DNA of 64,000 nt from Vibrio sp. AND4 (GTDB taxonomy: Bacteria; Pseudomonadota; Gammaproteobacteria; Enterobacterales; Vibrionaceae): NCBI RefSeq assembly GCF_000171815.1, contig NZ_ABGR01000003.1, positions 62,001 to 126,000 on the forward strand, in the 5' to 3' direction. A model generated the notes under the pieces. It was not told the DNA's origin and did no database searches. It saw only the letters and a list, made by a program, of their open reading frames with translations. Shown in pieces: positions 16,928-26,054 of this stretch; the stretch's first letter is position 1; each line of letters begins with the position of its first letter. The position numbers and the translations under genes are program-made.

Positions 16928-17363
16928 TATCAATCACACCTTAAAATATCTTCACCTGCCTTTGAGATGCGAATTAAGTCTCAAAGGCAAGGTTGCAAAA
17001 AGTTCCCCCGAAAATTTATTTTTTTCTCTCTAAATCAACTCTCTACGTTAAGTGCCTGTTTTCGTTTGATCCTCTTACCGTCGCAAAAAAGAGACCTTCA
17101 TCACACATTTGATGCCTTGAAAAGTTACGTCTATCTTTCAGGAAAAGGCATCGACCTTGCGGCACTGTCAATTATTTCAAAGGTTTTTGGGCAAGAGGGC
17201 TAATCACTATCTAACATCCCTCGGGATCCGCCAACTCATCATTCTGTGAATGATGTGTACTGCAAGGACGCAATTACAACCATTCTGAATGTCGCCATGC
17301 CAACCCGTGATTGGACTGTCGCACGTCGGCTTAGCGCATCATATTACAGAGGGGTTTATCAGG
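16928..17363. other. Intergenic gap
   Basis: 436 bases after the aminotransferase. Open frames here lack ribosome sites and recognisable sequence. A short hairpin CATCATTC..GAATGATG occurs near 17236-17255. Nothing else is seen. Confidence 0.4.
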
Positions 17364-18392
17364 ATGAAGATTCGACCACCAAGAGGGCTTGTTATCACAG
17401 GCTTGACCACCATACTGTCTCTCGCAGGCGCCCAATCAGCACACGCGAGCAATTCACCAAACTGCAGCGACGTACTTGCAGGCAACAAAACCGCCGTGTC
17501 GCAGAAAATGACCGTGTTACTGGGTGAAGACATCACACAATCCAACCTTGTGACGACCGTTGTTCCAGCAAAGAACAATCCATTCGTCACAGAACAACTG
17601 GTTTCAGTTTCTAACGATGTGTCACCCAACGGTTTGCTACCGAAGAAGTCTCTACAGGAAATACAGCAGGTCCGCGAAAACATTAAACAAGCAAGCATTG
17701 AAGTGAGCAAGCTACAAAGTACCTTTGAAGTCGCGTTCGTCAGCCTTATCGACGGACATTGTCAGTTCTCAACCAATAGGCTCACCGCGAACGCTAAGAT
17801 TGATTTTGACCACTTAGAAGGTCTATCTGCCTATTCTATTCCCGCACTTTTGACCATGGTCGATAAGTCTTACGCTATGGCCGAATCTCGCATAAAAGCT
17901 GAAAAAACAAATGCGGCAGAATTGGAGCGAGAGAAAGAGAGGCAACGTGAGAGGTTAGCTGCTGTGACGGCCGCGCGTTATCAGGATGCGAACGTATTGG
18001 TAAGAGTTGAGAAATTTGATGGTTCCAATGTGATCTTCTCTGTGACCAATCTTGCATCTGATGGCGAGTTACAACCGAGTTTCAATACCTTTAGAGCCTA
18101 TCAAACCGATAAGGGTGAGTTGATTTACAAGTCGGAATCGCTGCTCAGTCTCATCGATCACCAAGGGAACGGCCTCAGCACCATTGGCATCGCGGAGCTC
18201 AGCCCTAGCAGCGGAACCGAGGTAACCATCTCCCCAGGAGAAACTCGCAAGTTCATTACCAGCATCAAATCCGAAGTGACGCCAGAAGCAAAATTGCACT
18301 TAAAGTTCCCAGCAAAAGTGCTTAACACCGATGAAGCCTTCACCCTATCCTTTACAGATTCTGTTGCGATGGCGACTGCAGGGTTAAATTAG
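17364..18392 (+). CDS. Secreted hypothetical protein with coiled-coil segment
   Basis: ATG 17364 is chosen over an upstream in-frame start because it opens a clean Sec signal peptide (MKIRPPRGLVITGLTTILSLAGAQSAHA). The mature ~314 residues include a charged helical stretch around 175-205 (ESRIKAEKTNAAELEREKERQRERL) and a beta-rich C-terminal half (VLVRVEKFDGSNVIFSVTNLASDGEL...). A Cys pair (NCSDVL, HCQF) could form a disulfide. No family is recognised. Monocistronic, with a terminator at 18470-18500. Confidence 0.7.
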   Translation: MKIRPPRGLVITGLTTILSLAGAQSAHASNSPNCSDVLAGNKTAVSQKMTVLLGEDITQSNLVTTVVPAKNNPFVTEQLVSVSNDVSPNGLLPKKSLQEIQQVRENIKQASIEVSKLQSTFEVAFVSLIDGHCQFSTNRLTANAKIDFDHLEGLSAYSIPALLTMVDKSYAMAESRIKAEKTNAAELEREKERQRERLAAVTAARYQDANVLVRVEKFDGSNVIFSVTNLASDGELQPSFNTFRAYQTDKGELIYKSESLLSLIDHQGNGLSTIGIAELSPSSGTEVTISPGETRKFITSIKSEVTPEAKLHLKFPAKVLNTDEAFTLSFTDSVAMATAGLN

Positions 18393-18469
18393 ATGGCAAA
18401 GACATAAGATCGCCAAGATGGTATCGCTGTATCGAACCCATTCTGTTTCTTTACAGCAAATATCAACAC

Positions 18470-18500
18470 AAAAGCAGGCTTTATCGTCTGCTTTTCTTTT
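18470..18500 (+). terminator. Rho-independent terminator
   Basis: AAAAGCAG and CTGCTTTT pair across a 10-nt loop and are followed by CTTTTGG. It lies 78 nt past the secreted protein's stop. Confidence 0.7.
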
Positions 18501-18677
18501 GGTTTTACACTGGTGAACATTAGCGAACAACAAAAGTCGTCATGCTTTCCATCGCCGTCTGTTCAACGATTTTTTTATTAATTTACCAGCGATCAATCGA
18601 TGAAAAACTAGAACATTATTGGATTTCGTGATCAAATTAGAGTAACACTGAAGAGTAGACGAAAAGAGGACATAAAT

Positions 18678-19388
18678 TTGGCCGCCAAAAATAAACTCAT
18701 CCGTTATCAGTCCATTGAAGTCAGTGATGTCTTCAGTAAAGAAGATGAGTTAGTCAAACTCGTACAAGCGGATCAACTCTCCCAAGTATTGTTGTTATGG
18801 CAAGTAAAAAGCCCAACACTGGTTCTTCCAGCAGGAAAAAAGTGGCCTATTTCGGACGTGCTTGAGCAAGCTCTTGAGGACAAAAACTGGAAACTATTCT
18901 CAAGAAAAACAGGAGGCGCGCCTGTCCCACAAGTTCCGGGAATTATTAATCTCTCCCACATTTACCACTGGCCAGAAAACCAGCCGTACGATATTAAGAA
19001 GGCATATCTTGATTTGTGTGACGTTCTCACGTCCTTCTTTGAACAGCTTGGGGTCAAGGTCGACGTGCATGCGACACCAAACTCCTATTGTGATGGCGAC
19101 TACAACCTAAACATTGGTGGTCAAAAAGTGGTGGGCACAGCGCAACGCGTATTACTGAAGAAAGGTGGCGGACAAGTGATACTTTCTCAAGCCTGTATCC
19201 TCATTGATGCCGATGTTGAAAAAATCGTCGAGCCGGTAAAACTTTGCAATCAAGTATGCGGCCATACCAATTCTATTCGCGGTGATGTCCATACAACTCT
19301 TTTTGACCACATTCCGCAAACGACTAGTGTGGATGGCTTGTTCCAACGTATCACTCAAGCTTTCTTAGATCGCGTAAAGCAAGATTAG
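18678..19388 (+). CDS. Lipoate-protein ligase A-like protein
   Basis: 236 residues from a TTG start with AGAGGACATAAAT upstream. The BPL/LPL fold is indicated by RKTGGAPVPQVPGIIN (76-91), matching the RxTGGGxVxHxxG..N lipoyl-adenylate loop, and by Lys150 in GGQKVVGTAQR, the position of the ligase lysine. Residues NSYCDGDYNLNI match the usual NDL/NDxxxN segment. It probably attaches or transfers lipoate/octanoate to a carrier domain. It lacks a lipoate-domain neighbour, and the VPQ in place of xH is a departure from LplA, so a specialised ligase is possible. Confidence 0.78.
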   Translation: MAAKNKLIRYQSIEVSDVFSKEDELVKLVQADQLSQVLLLWQVKSPTLVLPAGKKWPISDVLEQALEDKNWKLFSRKTGGAPVPQVPGIINLSHIYHWPENQPYDIKKAYLDLCDVLTSFFEQLGVKVDVHATPNSYCDGDYNLNIGGQKVVGTAQRVLLKKGGGQVILSQACILIDADVEKIVEPVKLCNQVCGHTNSIRGDVHTTLFDHIPQTTSVDGLFQRITQAFLDRVKQD

Positions 19389-19926
19389 TCACTCTTGAAA
19401 GCCCCATACCTTTTGGGATCAAAGCGCACGGATAAGCCCCTCCGGCATTGCTTATCGAGTATCGATTTTCCTTACATCACCATACGGGTTGAGCCCTATT
19501 CAGCACCAGCACCAGCACCATATTATAAGTATGTGATGTTATAACAGAGATTAATTTTAATTATTTCTCAACCATTATCTCTTAATTACTAAAACCTATA
19601 TTAAGATCCTCTTCATTAAAGGTTGGTAATATATATTAAATAATATTCACCTTATTTTTATGCAACCAATAACTTGACAGTGTTTTTATGGTTAATTCGT
19701 AAAAATATTTTTAACTGCAATATAAGATTAGCTTAATTAGCAACCACTAATGGCTTATGTGACCGCTGTTTAAGTTATTTATATATAAACCATTTAATAA
19801 CAGAAATATTTTTACAAATTATGCTTTATGTGTATTTTATTTACCTGACAAATACCATAACCCCAGTACCATTTGTCTCATGTATAGGAAATTTTTTATT
19901 CACGCTAAAACATAACAGGTAAATAA
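19389..19926. other. AT-rich region upstream of fimbrial locus
   Basis: 538 bases without a gene. A hexanucleotide repeat (CAGCAC three times) occurs at 19501-19518. From 19530 on it is extremely AT-rich, with TTGACA near 19674-19679 as a possible -35. AT-rich tracts before fimbrial operons commonly bind H-NS; this is inference. Confidence 0.45.
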
Positions 19927-20361
19927 ATGAATACATTTGTAAAAATTACTACGCTATCTGCTCTCACCCTTTCATCTATGAACACTTTTGCCGTGAGCGA
20001 TACTTTTGACGCGACTCTAGAAGTAAAACAAGCAATCACTATGACCAGAACGTCGAATCTTGATTTCGGTATTATCACTTCAGACCGTACGGCAGATGTT
20101 GTGATTGCTCAAGGCGACGCGGGCGCTGCGACCTTTAATATCGACGGTGGTGCCGGTGAAGTCGTTGATGTTGCTATCGCTGGTACTAACCTTGTAAATG
20201 GTGCAAACAACGTTGCAGCGACCTTTGACTTTTCTCCTACACTAACGCTAACGGGCGGCACAGCAGAGCTTAAAATTGGCGGTACAGCACAAGTATCAAC
20301 AGCAACACTTGTTGCTGGAACGTACTCTGCAAGCGTTCCAGTTGATGTTACTTACCAGTAA
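19927..20361 (+). CDS. DUF4402 pilin-like subunit
   Basis: 144 residues with a Sec signal peptide ending near TFA (~22). The mature part is Gly/Ala/Thr-rich and beta-stranded: ATLEVKQAITMTRTSNLDFGIIT... and the terminal AGTYSASVPVDVTYQ are the DUF4402 pattern (FGxI... PG.Y.G...V.V.Y), a subunit class found with non-classical chaperone-usher systems. No cysteines, unlike classical type 1 pilins. It is the first gene of a four-gene locus and likely the main structural subunit. Confidence 0.8.
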   Translation: MNTFVKITTLSALTLSSMNTFAVSDTFDATLEVKQAITMTRTSNLDFGIITSDRTADVVIAQGDAGAATFNIDGGAGEVVDVAIAGTNLVNGANNVAATFDFSPTLTLTGGTAELKIGGTAQVSTATLVAGTYSASVPVDVTYQ

Positions 20362-20427
20362 TCAATAGTATCGTTTAATGAAATGGCGGCAATAATATAG
20401 TGCCGCCATTATTACTATTAGAATATC

Positions 20428-20862
20428 ATGCTATTAAAAGTCAATTTTTATTTAGGGTTATTTTTATTTACCCACCAAAGTTGCTTGGCATTGACGATCG
20501 TACCAGAAAATATGGGTATCTCTTTTCCAGGAATATATTTATCTGGACGAGGACAAAATGCGATTTCTAATCCTGCCCACAATCAACTGTATGTTGTCCG
20601 TTTTTATGTTGAAGGTCAACCAGGTAAAAAAATTATCGTCACCGTACCTAATAACCAATATCTTAATCATAACAAGTCATCTCGAAAAATTAAGATACGT
20701 CGAATTTTTTACGGGTGTGGCTTATCTAAACGCGGGCGCACAAAAATAAACAGCAATGGAAGAAGCAAATTGCTATGTATCGGCGCAAAGATTCGGATAG
20801 GCGCAAAAATTCCAGCTGGCAACTACTCTGGCACCATTCCTTTTGAGGTTAATTATCGATGA
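20428..20862 (+). CDS. Second, basic DUF4402-like subunit (candidate tip/minor pilin)
   Basis: 144 residues with signal peptide (YLGLFLFTHQSCLA). The end (AGNYSGTIPFEVNYR) matches the DUF4402 C-terminal strand, so it belongs with the gene before it. Unlike that neighbour it is strongly basic (KSSRKIKIRRIFYGCG, KRGRTKINSNGRSK) and has two cysteines in the mature part (CGLS, LCIG) that could make a disulfide. This fits a minor or tip subunit. Its stop overlaps the chaperone start by four bases (ATGA at 20859). Confidence 0.7.
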   Translation: MLLKVNFYLGLFLFTHQSCLALTIVPENMGISFPGIYLSGRGQNAISNPAHNQLYVVRFYVEGQPGKKIIVTVPNNQYLNHNKSSRKIKIRRIFYGCGLSKRGRTKINSNGRSKLLCIGAKIRIGAKIPAGNYSGTIPFEVNYR

Positions 20863-21551
20863 AGCACTTAATTCTACTGCTGGCAACAGTGATCATCTCG
20901 CTACCTATTCATGCGCAACTTTTGATTGCTCCGACGCGCTTGGTGCTGAATGCAGATCAGTCGGTGACAGAGAAGATTATCGTCGAAAACAGCTCGGACA
21001 AACCCATTCGACTTGAAATCAAACCGGTTTATCGCCCTATTACTTTGAGAGGCGTCACCCGCACCGCTCAAAACATCGCGCAAACGGAAGATATTGCGGA
21101 TTGGATTAAAGTCTCTCCACCTGTCATTCGTGAATTAAAGCCAAACCAACGACGCACCATTCGCTTGAGATTTAGCGCTTTGCCTGCAGATAAAGCCGAT
21201 GGTGAATATAGAGCGTATTTGTGGTTCTCTCCGATCACGTTGGCCCAAGGCAAAACCACAGACGCTCAAAGCACAGGCCCCTCTTTCAATCTCGACTTCA
21301 GAGTGAACAGCTATATCCCGGTTTACGTACAACGCGGCGAGATAAAACAAGATGTGTCCTTCCAGTGCAACAGCGGCGAGTTACGCATTCAAAATAAAGG
21401 TAAACATCAGTTTAATGCCATATTAAACATTGAAAATATTCAAGAAAAGTTTGTACTACTTAGACAGTCAGAGCTTGTGAGAACGCTACCGGCTAAGACT
21501 AAAGTTCTTATCACACAAGACGAACAATCACTACACGAATGTACCTTGTAA
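20859..21551 (+). CDS. PapD-like periplasmic fimbrial chaperone
   Basis: 230 residues with a signal peptide (to HA, ~19). First Ig-like domain: LLIAPTRLVLNADQSVTEKIIVENSSDKPIRLEIKP, then ADWIKVSPPVIRELKPNQRRTIRLRF, the donor-strand G1 region with alternating hydrophobics. YRAYLWFSPI matches the YR..LxF segment of PapD chaperones, and the second domain follows. The pattern is nearer the archaic/alternative chaperones than PapD/FimC. It overlaps the minor subunit gene by four bases; the usher follows 43 nt later. Confidence 0.85.
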   Translation: MKHLILLLATVIISLPIHAQLLIAPTRLVLNADQSVTEKIIVENSSDKPIRLEIKPVYRPITLRGVTRTAQNIAQTEDIADWIKVSPPVIRELKPNQRRTIRLRFSALPADKADGEYRAYLWFSPITLAQGKTTDAQSTGPSFNLDFRVNSYIPVYVQRGEIKQDVSFQCNSGELRIQNKGKHQFNAILNIENIQEKFVLLRQSELVRTLPAKTKVLITQDEQSLHECTL

Positions 21552-21594
21552 CCTGTCTTACATCGATTCACGCACCGAGCCCAATCTGACCAGA

Positions 21595-24024
21595 ATGAGA
21601 CTGCATTACATTGGGCTGTGCTTGTCGATGATCTTCGCCCTATCCTTTCCTTCATCCGCCAAAGAACCATCTCAATTGGCCTTGTACCCTGCACACATTG
21701 AAGTCCGGCTAGGCAATGTAGGAGACAGTTTTTATCGTGTCATGATGGACGATGAGGAAGAGCCCTACCTGCCTATCGAGAGCAGTATTGCTTACTTATT
21801 AGAAATGCATGGAGATTGTGTTCAACAGCGATGTGAAATTCACTTGCCACAGGACGTGGCACGAGAGACTCCGGCCTTCATTATCGACCTAGCACATGGT
21901 GTGTGTTACCGGTCTAACTCCTCACAACAGCCTATTCAGGTCCTCAATTATGAACAGGAATGGCTTATCCACTGGCGTAGCCTTAACGACTGCTTGCCCG
22001 TTAAAGCTCGTTGGTACATCGAAGACTATCAACTTATCATCGACAAGGGCTATAAGTCTCCCTCAGAGCTGGAAGAAGAAATTCAAAAGCTAAAACGCGA
22101 CTCCCGAGAAAAGGCCAAACAACTTGAAAAACTGGCACGACAACCCGCAGTCAGGCCATTATCAACGCTGGGATTCTCCACACGCCTTTCCGCAACCGCG
22201 TCATATGAGAGCGATAACAAGGAGGGAGGCTACCTTCTCTCTGACTCGCTGATGAGCACCAAAAACTGGATAGGTCAGCTGTCTGTTGACTCACGGGAAG
22301 ATCAACCTGTGGCTTACTACAACTTCACGCTCGCCCCACCAAACAATAGTAATCAAGTTCAACTCGGGCATGTGTTACTAGATGGTGGCCTCTACTCCAA
22401 CCCTGTGATTCTAGAAAATGGTTTTCACTACACCAATCATGAAACAACACCTAAATTTGGCGATCTGCAACTTGAGCGAGCAACGCAGCCAAACATCAAC
22501 ATCGATGTGTTGGTCAACGGGATTTATCAAAGCTCGTATCGCTCTGATGATTTTGGGCGCTTTGTCATCGAAGAGAACAATATCGCACCAGGTGACACAC
22601 TCACGTTTCGCTATTACTTGGCGAAAGGCGTTTGGCAACAAGAGGAAGTCGTTATCGCAGGCTTGGATGGAGGTTTCCTTCCGAAAGGAAAGTGGGGAGT
22701 AGATGCCATCGTCGACTTTGAAGACGCCAAAGTTGGAGCGGGTATCATAGAGTACGGCATAGATGACTATCTAACCTTTGGAACCACCGCGTTAATCGCG
22801 GAACACGACACGCTGTTGGCTTTCCAAACACGTTACCTTCTGAGCCACTGGCTAGCCATGCAAGTAGGTTGGATTCCTGAATTACAACACTTCCCTGTAG
22901 AGCTAGACATGCAGTTTGGCCGCGCCCAATCGTTAAGCTTAGAGCTCAACAAGTCTGTGAATCTCACACGGAATTCTGACTTGTATGACGCCTTAAAATA
23001 CAGCTATTCAGGCGATTACTATAACGCCTATCTGGATCTAAGGCATGAAGACGGTGGCTATAAAATCTCACCTCAAGTCAGCATGAGAGTCGCTCGTAAT
23101 CTTTTTCTCCGCTTTGAATCTAATTACACCCACGATAAGAAAGCGAGTGTCGACGACTTCTTACATACTATCGAACTCGCCAAAAATGGCTTTTCAAATA
23201 CCTCATGGCGTGTGAAAGGGGCATGGGATAAATCCGGCTCTCTAGAGCAGACTGAAGCTTCATTACGAAATATTTGTACCGATTGCTGGCTCAACCACGG
23301 GCAGTACTTCGAGGAAGTCATGTCGAGCCTGTCTGCCACCTATAACAATAGCGATCTCGAATTGTCCGCAATGGTCGAAGTCCGAGTGAACTCAAACTTC
23401 AAAATCAAACTGTTTGGCAATCATGAACATTACGGTGTCGAGCTTACGACAGAAGCTGCGGCTCGCAGCCATTTCGACGACAACATTGCCGAGCTGTTAG
23501 ATTGGAGCAAATACAGTTACGCAAAACTTGTCGGCACCGTCGTCGACCAACAAGGCAACGTAATCCCGAATGTGAGTCTGCGCGTACTTGACCAGTTCGC
23601 CATGAGCGATGAAAACGGTGAGTTTGTTTTTCACCAAGTCCCTGCTCACCATAATCTCTCCATCCACGTTGATGAGAGTGCACTTGACCTTAACTTAACT
23701 GCGCAGCGTAACCCCATTCTCGTCAATACGCGCCAAGCAGGGATCACACAAATATCCGTGGTTTTGATCGCCTCTTTTGGCGTTGATGGCTTGATAGAAG
23801 GCCATCTCGAAAGCAACAGTTACCTGCACTTTAAACACATGGCCAATGATATGGAGTTCTCAAGCAAGATTGAGGAGGATGGCTTTTATATGGTGGAAGG
23901 GCTAACGTCCGGCCTCTATCTCATTACTTTAGAAAACGGCCAAGAAAAAAGAATGATGCAAGCGCATCTAGACAATGAATTTTGGATAAGCGGACTTAAC
24001 TACCAAGTATCCGACTTCTATTGA
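21595..24024 (+). CDS. Non-canonical outer-membrane usher with C-terminal regulatory-type beta-sandwich
   Basis: 809 residues with a signal peptide (SFPSSA). After ~150 residues and a short charged helix (~165-185) comes a region of alternating beta strands consistent with a barrel (FSTRLSATASYES...QLGHVLLDGGLYSNP) and a plug-like middle insert (NIDVLVNGIYQSSYRSDDFGRFVIEENNIAPGD), as in ushers. Residues ~644-700 read as a CarboxypepD-regulatory-like domain (GTVVDQQGNVIPNVSLRVLD). Position after a chaperone and two DUF4402 subunits supports the usher role; similarity to FimD itself is slight. Confidence 0.72.
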   Translation: MRLHYIGLCLSMIFALSFPSSAKEPSQLALYPAHIEVRLGNVGDSFYRVMMDDEEEPYLPIESSIAYLLEMHGDCVQQRCEIHLPQDVARETPAFIIDLAHGVCYRSNSSQQPIQVLNYEQEWLIHWRSLNDCLPVKARWYIEDYQLIIDKGYKSPSELEEEIQKLKRDSREKAKQLEKLARQPAVRPLSTLGFSTRLSATASYESDNKEGGYLLSDSLMSTKNWIGQLSVDSREDQPVAYYNFTLAPPNNSNQVQLGHVLLDGGLYSNPVILENGFHYTNHETTPKFGDLQLERATQPNINIDVLVNGIYQSSYRSDDFGRFVIEENNIAPGDTLTFRYYLAKGVWQQEEVVIAGLDGGFLPKGKWGVDAIVDFEDAKVGAGIIEYGIDDYLTFGTTALIAEHDTLLAFQTRYLLSHWLAMQVGWIPELQHFPVELDMQFGRAQSLSLELNKSVNLTRNSDLYDALKYSYSGDYYNAYLDLRHEDGGYKISPQVSMRVARNLFLRFESNYTHDKKASVDDFLHTIELAKNGFSNTSWRVKGAWDKSGSLEQTEASLRNICTDCWLNHGQYFEEVMSSLSATYNNSDLELSAMVEVRVNSNFKIKLFGNHEHYGVELTTEAAARSHFDDNIAELLDWSKYSYAKLVGTVVDQQGNVIPNVSLRVLDQFAMSDENGEFVFHQVPAHHNLSIHVDESALDLNLTAQRNPILVNTRQAGITQISVVLIASFGVDGLIEGHLESNSYLHFKHMANDMEFSSKIEEDGFYMVEGLTSGLYLITLENGQEKRMMQAHLDNEFWISGLNYQVSDFY

Positions 24025-24287
24025 AGAGCTAACCATTAAGAATGCTGCTGATTTAAAAGACAAATATACAGAGCTCGGCATCACAGACCACTCCCCCTTT
24101 TTGAATGAAAAAGCAGTATGCCGAGCCCTAGCTCCGTTGTGCAATTTGAAAATGAGATCTGGCTCAAATATTTATCCATGACGGAAATGGTTGAAGACAG
24201 CGCCTAAAAGCCTCAGAATGGCGCACTTTTCGCGTCTAAAATAAATTAGGCGCATTTTATCCAATTCGACAATTGAGAATCATACAT

Positions 24288-25706
24288 ATGGGTTTTACCT
24301 CGTTAGGTCTATCTGTTCCAATCCTTAAAGCTATTCAAGAAAAAGGCTACGACACCCCTTCGCCAATTCAGGCTCAAGCAATTCCTGCGGTATTGGAAGG
24401 GAAAGACGTAATGGCAGCAGCGCAGACTGGTACAGGTAAAACAGCAGGCTTCACACTTCCGATCCTTGAGCTTTTGTCTAACGGCCCTCGCGTCCGCGCT
24501 AACCACGTTCGCGCACTTATTCTGACACCAACGCGTGAGCTTGCCGCTCAGGTGCAAGAAAGCGTGTTCACGTACAGCCAGCACCTTCCTCTAAACAGCG
24601 CTGTCGTGTTCGGTGGTGTGAAAATCAACCCACAAATGCAGCGTCTTCGCAAAGGTGCTGATGTATTGGTTGCAACGCCTGGTCGCTTGATGGACCTTTA
24701 CAGCCAAAACGCTGTGAAATTCGACCAACTGGAAGTATTAGTCCTAGACGAAGCCGATCGCATGTTGGATATGGGCTTTATCCGCGACATTCGTAAGATA
24801 CTTGATTTGCTGCCTAAGCAACGTCAAAACCTGCTTTTCTCTGCCACTTTCTCAGATGAGATTCGTGACCTAGCGAAAGGCCTAGTGAACAACCCAGTAG
24901 AGATTTCAGTCAACCCAGCAAACTCGACAGCACGCACGGTAGAGCAAAGTATTTACCCATCGGATGCAAAGAAAAAAGCGCCGATGTTGGTAAAACTGAT
25001 CAAAGAAGGGGACTGGAGACAAGTACTGGTCTTCACTCGCACTAAACATGGGGCAAACCGTCTAGCGAAGTTCCTAATAGATGAAAAGCTACCCGCTGCT
25101 GCGATTCACGGTAATAAGAGCCAAAGCGCTCGTACTAAAGCGTTGGCTGATTTCAAATCTGGCGCGATTCGTGTACTGGTTGCCACGGACATTGCTGCAC
25201 GTGGTATCGATATTCCTCAGCTTCCTCAAGTGGTTAACTTTGAGCTTCCTAAAGTAGCAGAAGATTACGTTCACCGTATTGGTCGTACAGGCCGTGCTGG
25301 TGAAATGGGTAAAGCGATCTCATTGGTGTCTGCACTGGAAGCGCCAGAGCTATTTGCTATTGAGCGTTTGATCCAACAGCTACTGCCTCGTAAAGAGCTA
25401 GCCGGCTTTGCACCAACCAATGTGGTACCAGAGTCTAAATTAGACACTCGTCCAATCAAACCTAAGAAACCGAAAAAGCCAAAGAGCCCATCAGCAGGCG
25501 GCGGCAGTGCACAAGCGAACGAAAGAAACGCAGCAAACAAACCTAAACGTCGTTTTAACAGTGACAACAAAAGCGGCCGAGGTGAAGCAGTTAAGAGTGG
25601 CAACGGTGGCAAGCCATCGGGTAATCGTAAGCCTAACAGCGGTAACTCAGGTGGCGCCAAGCCTTCAGGACAGCGTCGTAAGCCACGTCCACAAGCTGCA
25701 AAGTAA
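24288..25706 (+). CDS. rhlE: DEAD-box RNA helicase, RhlE type
   Basis: 472 residues from ATG 24288 (a TTG 15 nt upstream is less likely). All motifs are present in order: Q motif (FTSLGLS...GYDTPSPIQ), [37 protein letters not shown] and HRIGRTGR. Two RecA domains fill ~1-370; the remaining ~100 residues are a Lys/Gly/Asn/Arg-rich disordered tail typical of RhlE. It unwinds RNA duplexes in ribosome assembly and mRNA decay, often in the cold. Monocistronic with a strong terminator. Confidence 0.92.
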   Translation: MGFTSLGLSVPILKAIQEKGYDTPSPIQAQAIPAVLEGKDVMAAAQTGTGKTAGFTLPILELLSNGPRVRANHVRALILTPTRELAAQVQESVFTYSQHLPLNSAVVFGGVKINPQMQRLRKGADVLVATPGRLMDLYSQNAVKFDQLEVLVLDEADRMLDMGFIRDIRKILDLLPKQRQNLLFSATFSDEIRDLAKGLVNNPVEISVNPANSTARTVEQSIYPSDAKKKAPMLVKLIKEGDWRQVLVFTRTKHGANRLAKFLIDEKLPAAAIHGNKSQSARTKALADFKSGAIRVLVATDIAARGIDIPQLPQVVNFELPKVAEDYVHRIGRTGRAGEMGKAISLVSALEAPELFAIERLIQQLLPRKELAGFAPTNVVPESKLDTRPIKPKKPKKPKSPSAGGGSAQANERNAANKPKRRFNSDNKSGRGEAVKSGNGGKPSGNRKPNSGNSGGAKPSGQRRKPRPQAAK

Positions 25707-25728
25707 TTTGATACCAGAATAAACCAAT

Positions 25729-25760
25729 AAAGCCGCTGCTCCCCTCAGCGGCTTTGTTTT
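25729..25760 (+). terminator. Rho-independent terminator of rhlE
   Basis: AAAGCCGCTG and CAGCGGCTTT form a perfect 10-bp stem with a 7-nt loop, followed by GTTTT. Confidence 0.88.
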
Positions 25761-25793
25761 ATCCCGCGCATGTACATCCCCCAATAACAAGAA

Positions 25794-26054
25794 AACACCG
25801 TCGTTATAACTAGTCATACCGTGGCTTTGAAACTGTTCTCTGCTTTTATTTTTGCGTAAAATATGCCCATAAAGTAAAAGGAATACCAAATGAAAAACAG
25901 ATGGTTAGGTATGGCTTGTGTGCTTCCTTTACTGGTTGCGTGCAATAGCGACAGTTCAGCAATCGAGGTGTCTAGCGAGACCGTCTCTCAACAGCAAATC
26001 GATACGATTGTGTCGAACATCAATAAGCTTTATCCAGAAGCAACTCAAGAGCAG
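25794..26054 (+). repeat. Duplicated promoter/signal-peptide block, copy 1
   Basis: About 261 bases (96 upstream plus ~165 of coding sequence) nearly identical to 27108-27368, at a constant offset of 1314 with no indels. It opens AACACCGTCGTTATAACTAG and covers the promoter, ribosome site (AAAGGAATACCAA) and lipoprotein signal of the gene at 25890. Confidence 0.85.

Noticed and set aside
16967-17203. 78-codon frame after the aminotransferase
   Set aside because: No ribosome site, no protein-like pattern, unusual composition.
24070-24126. AGCTCGGCAT / ATGCCGAGC inverted repeat upstream of rhlE
   Set aside because: The ~35-nt loop and lack of a T-tract make it weak as a terminator; not conserved evidence.
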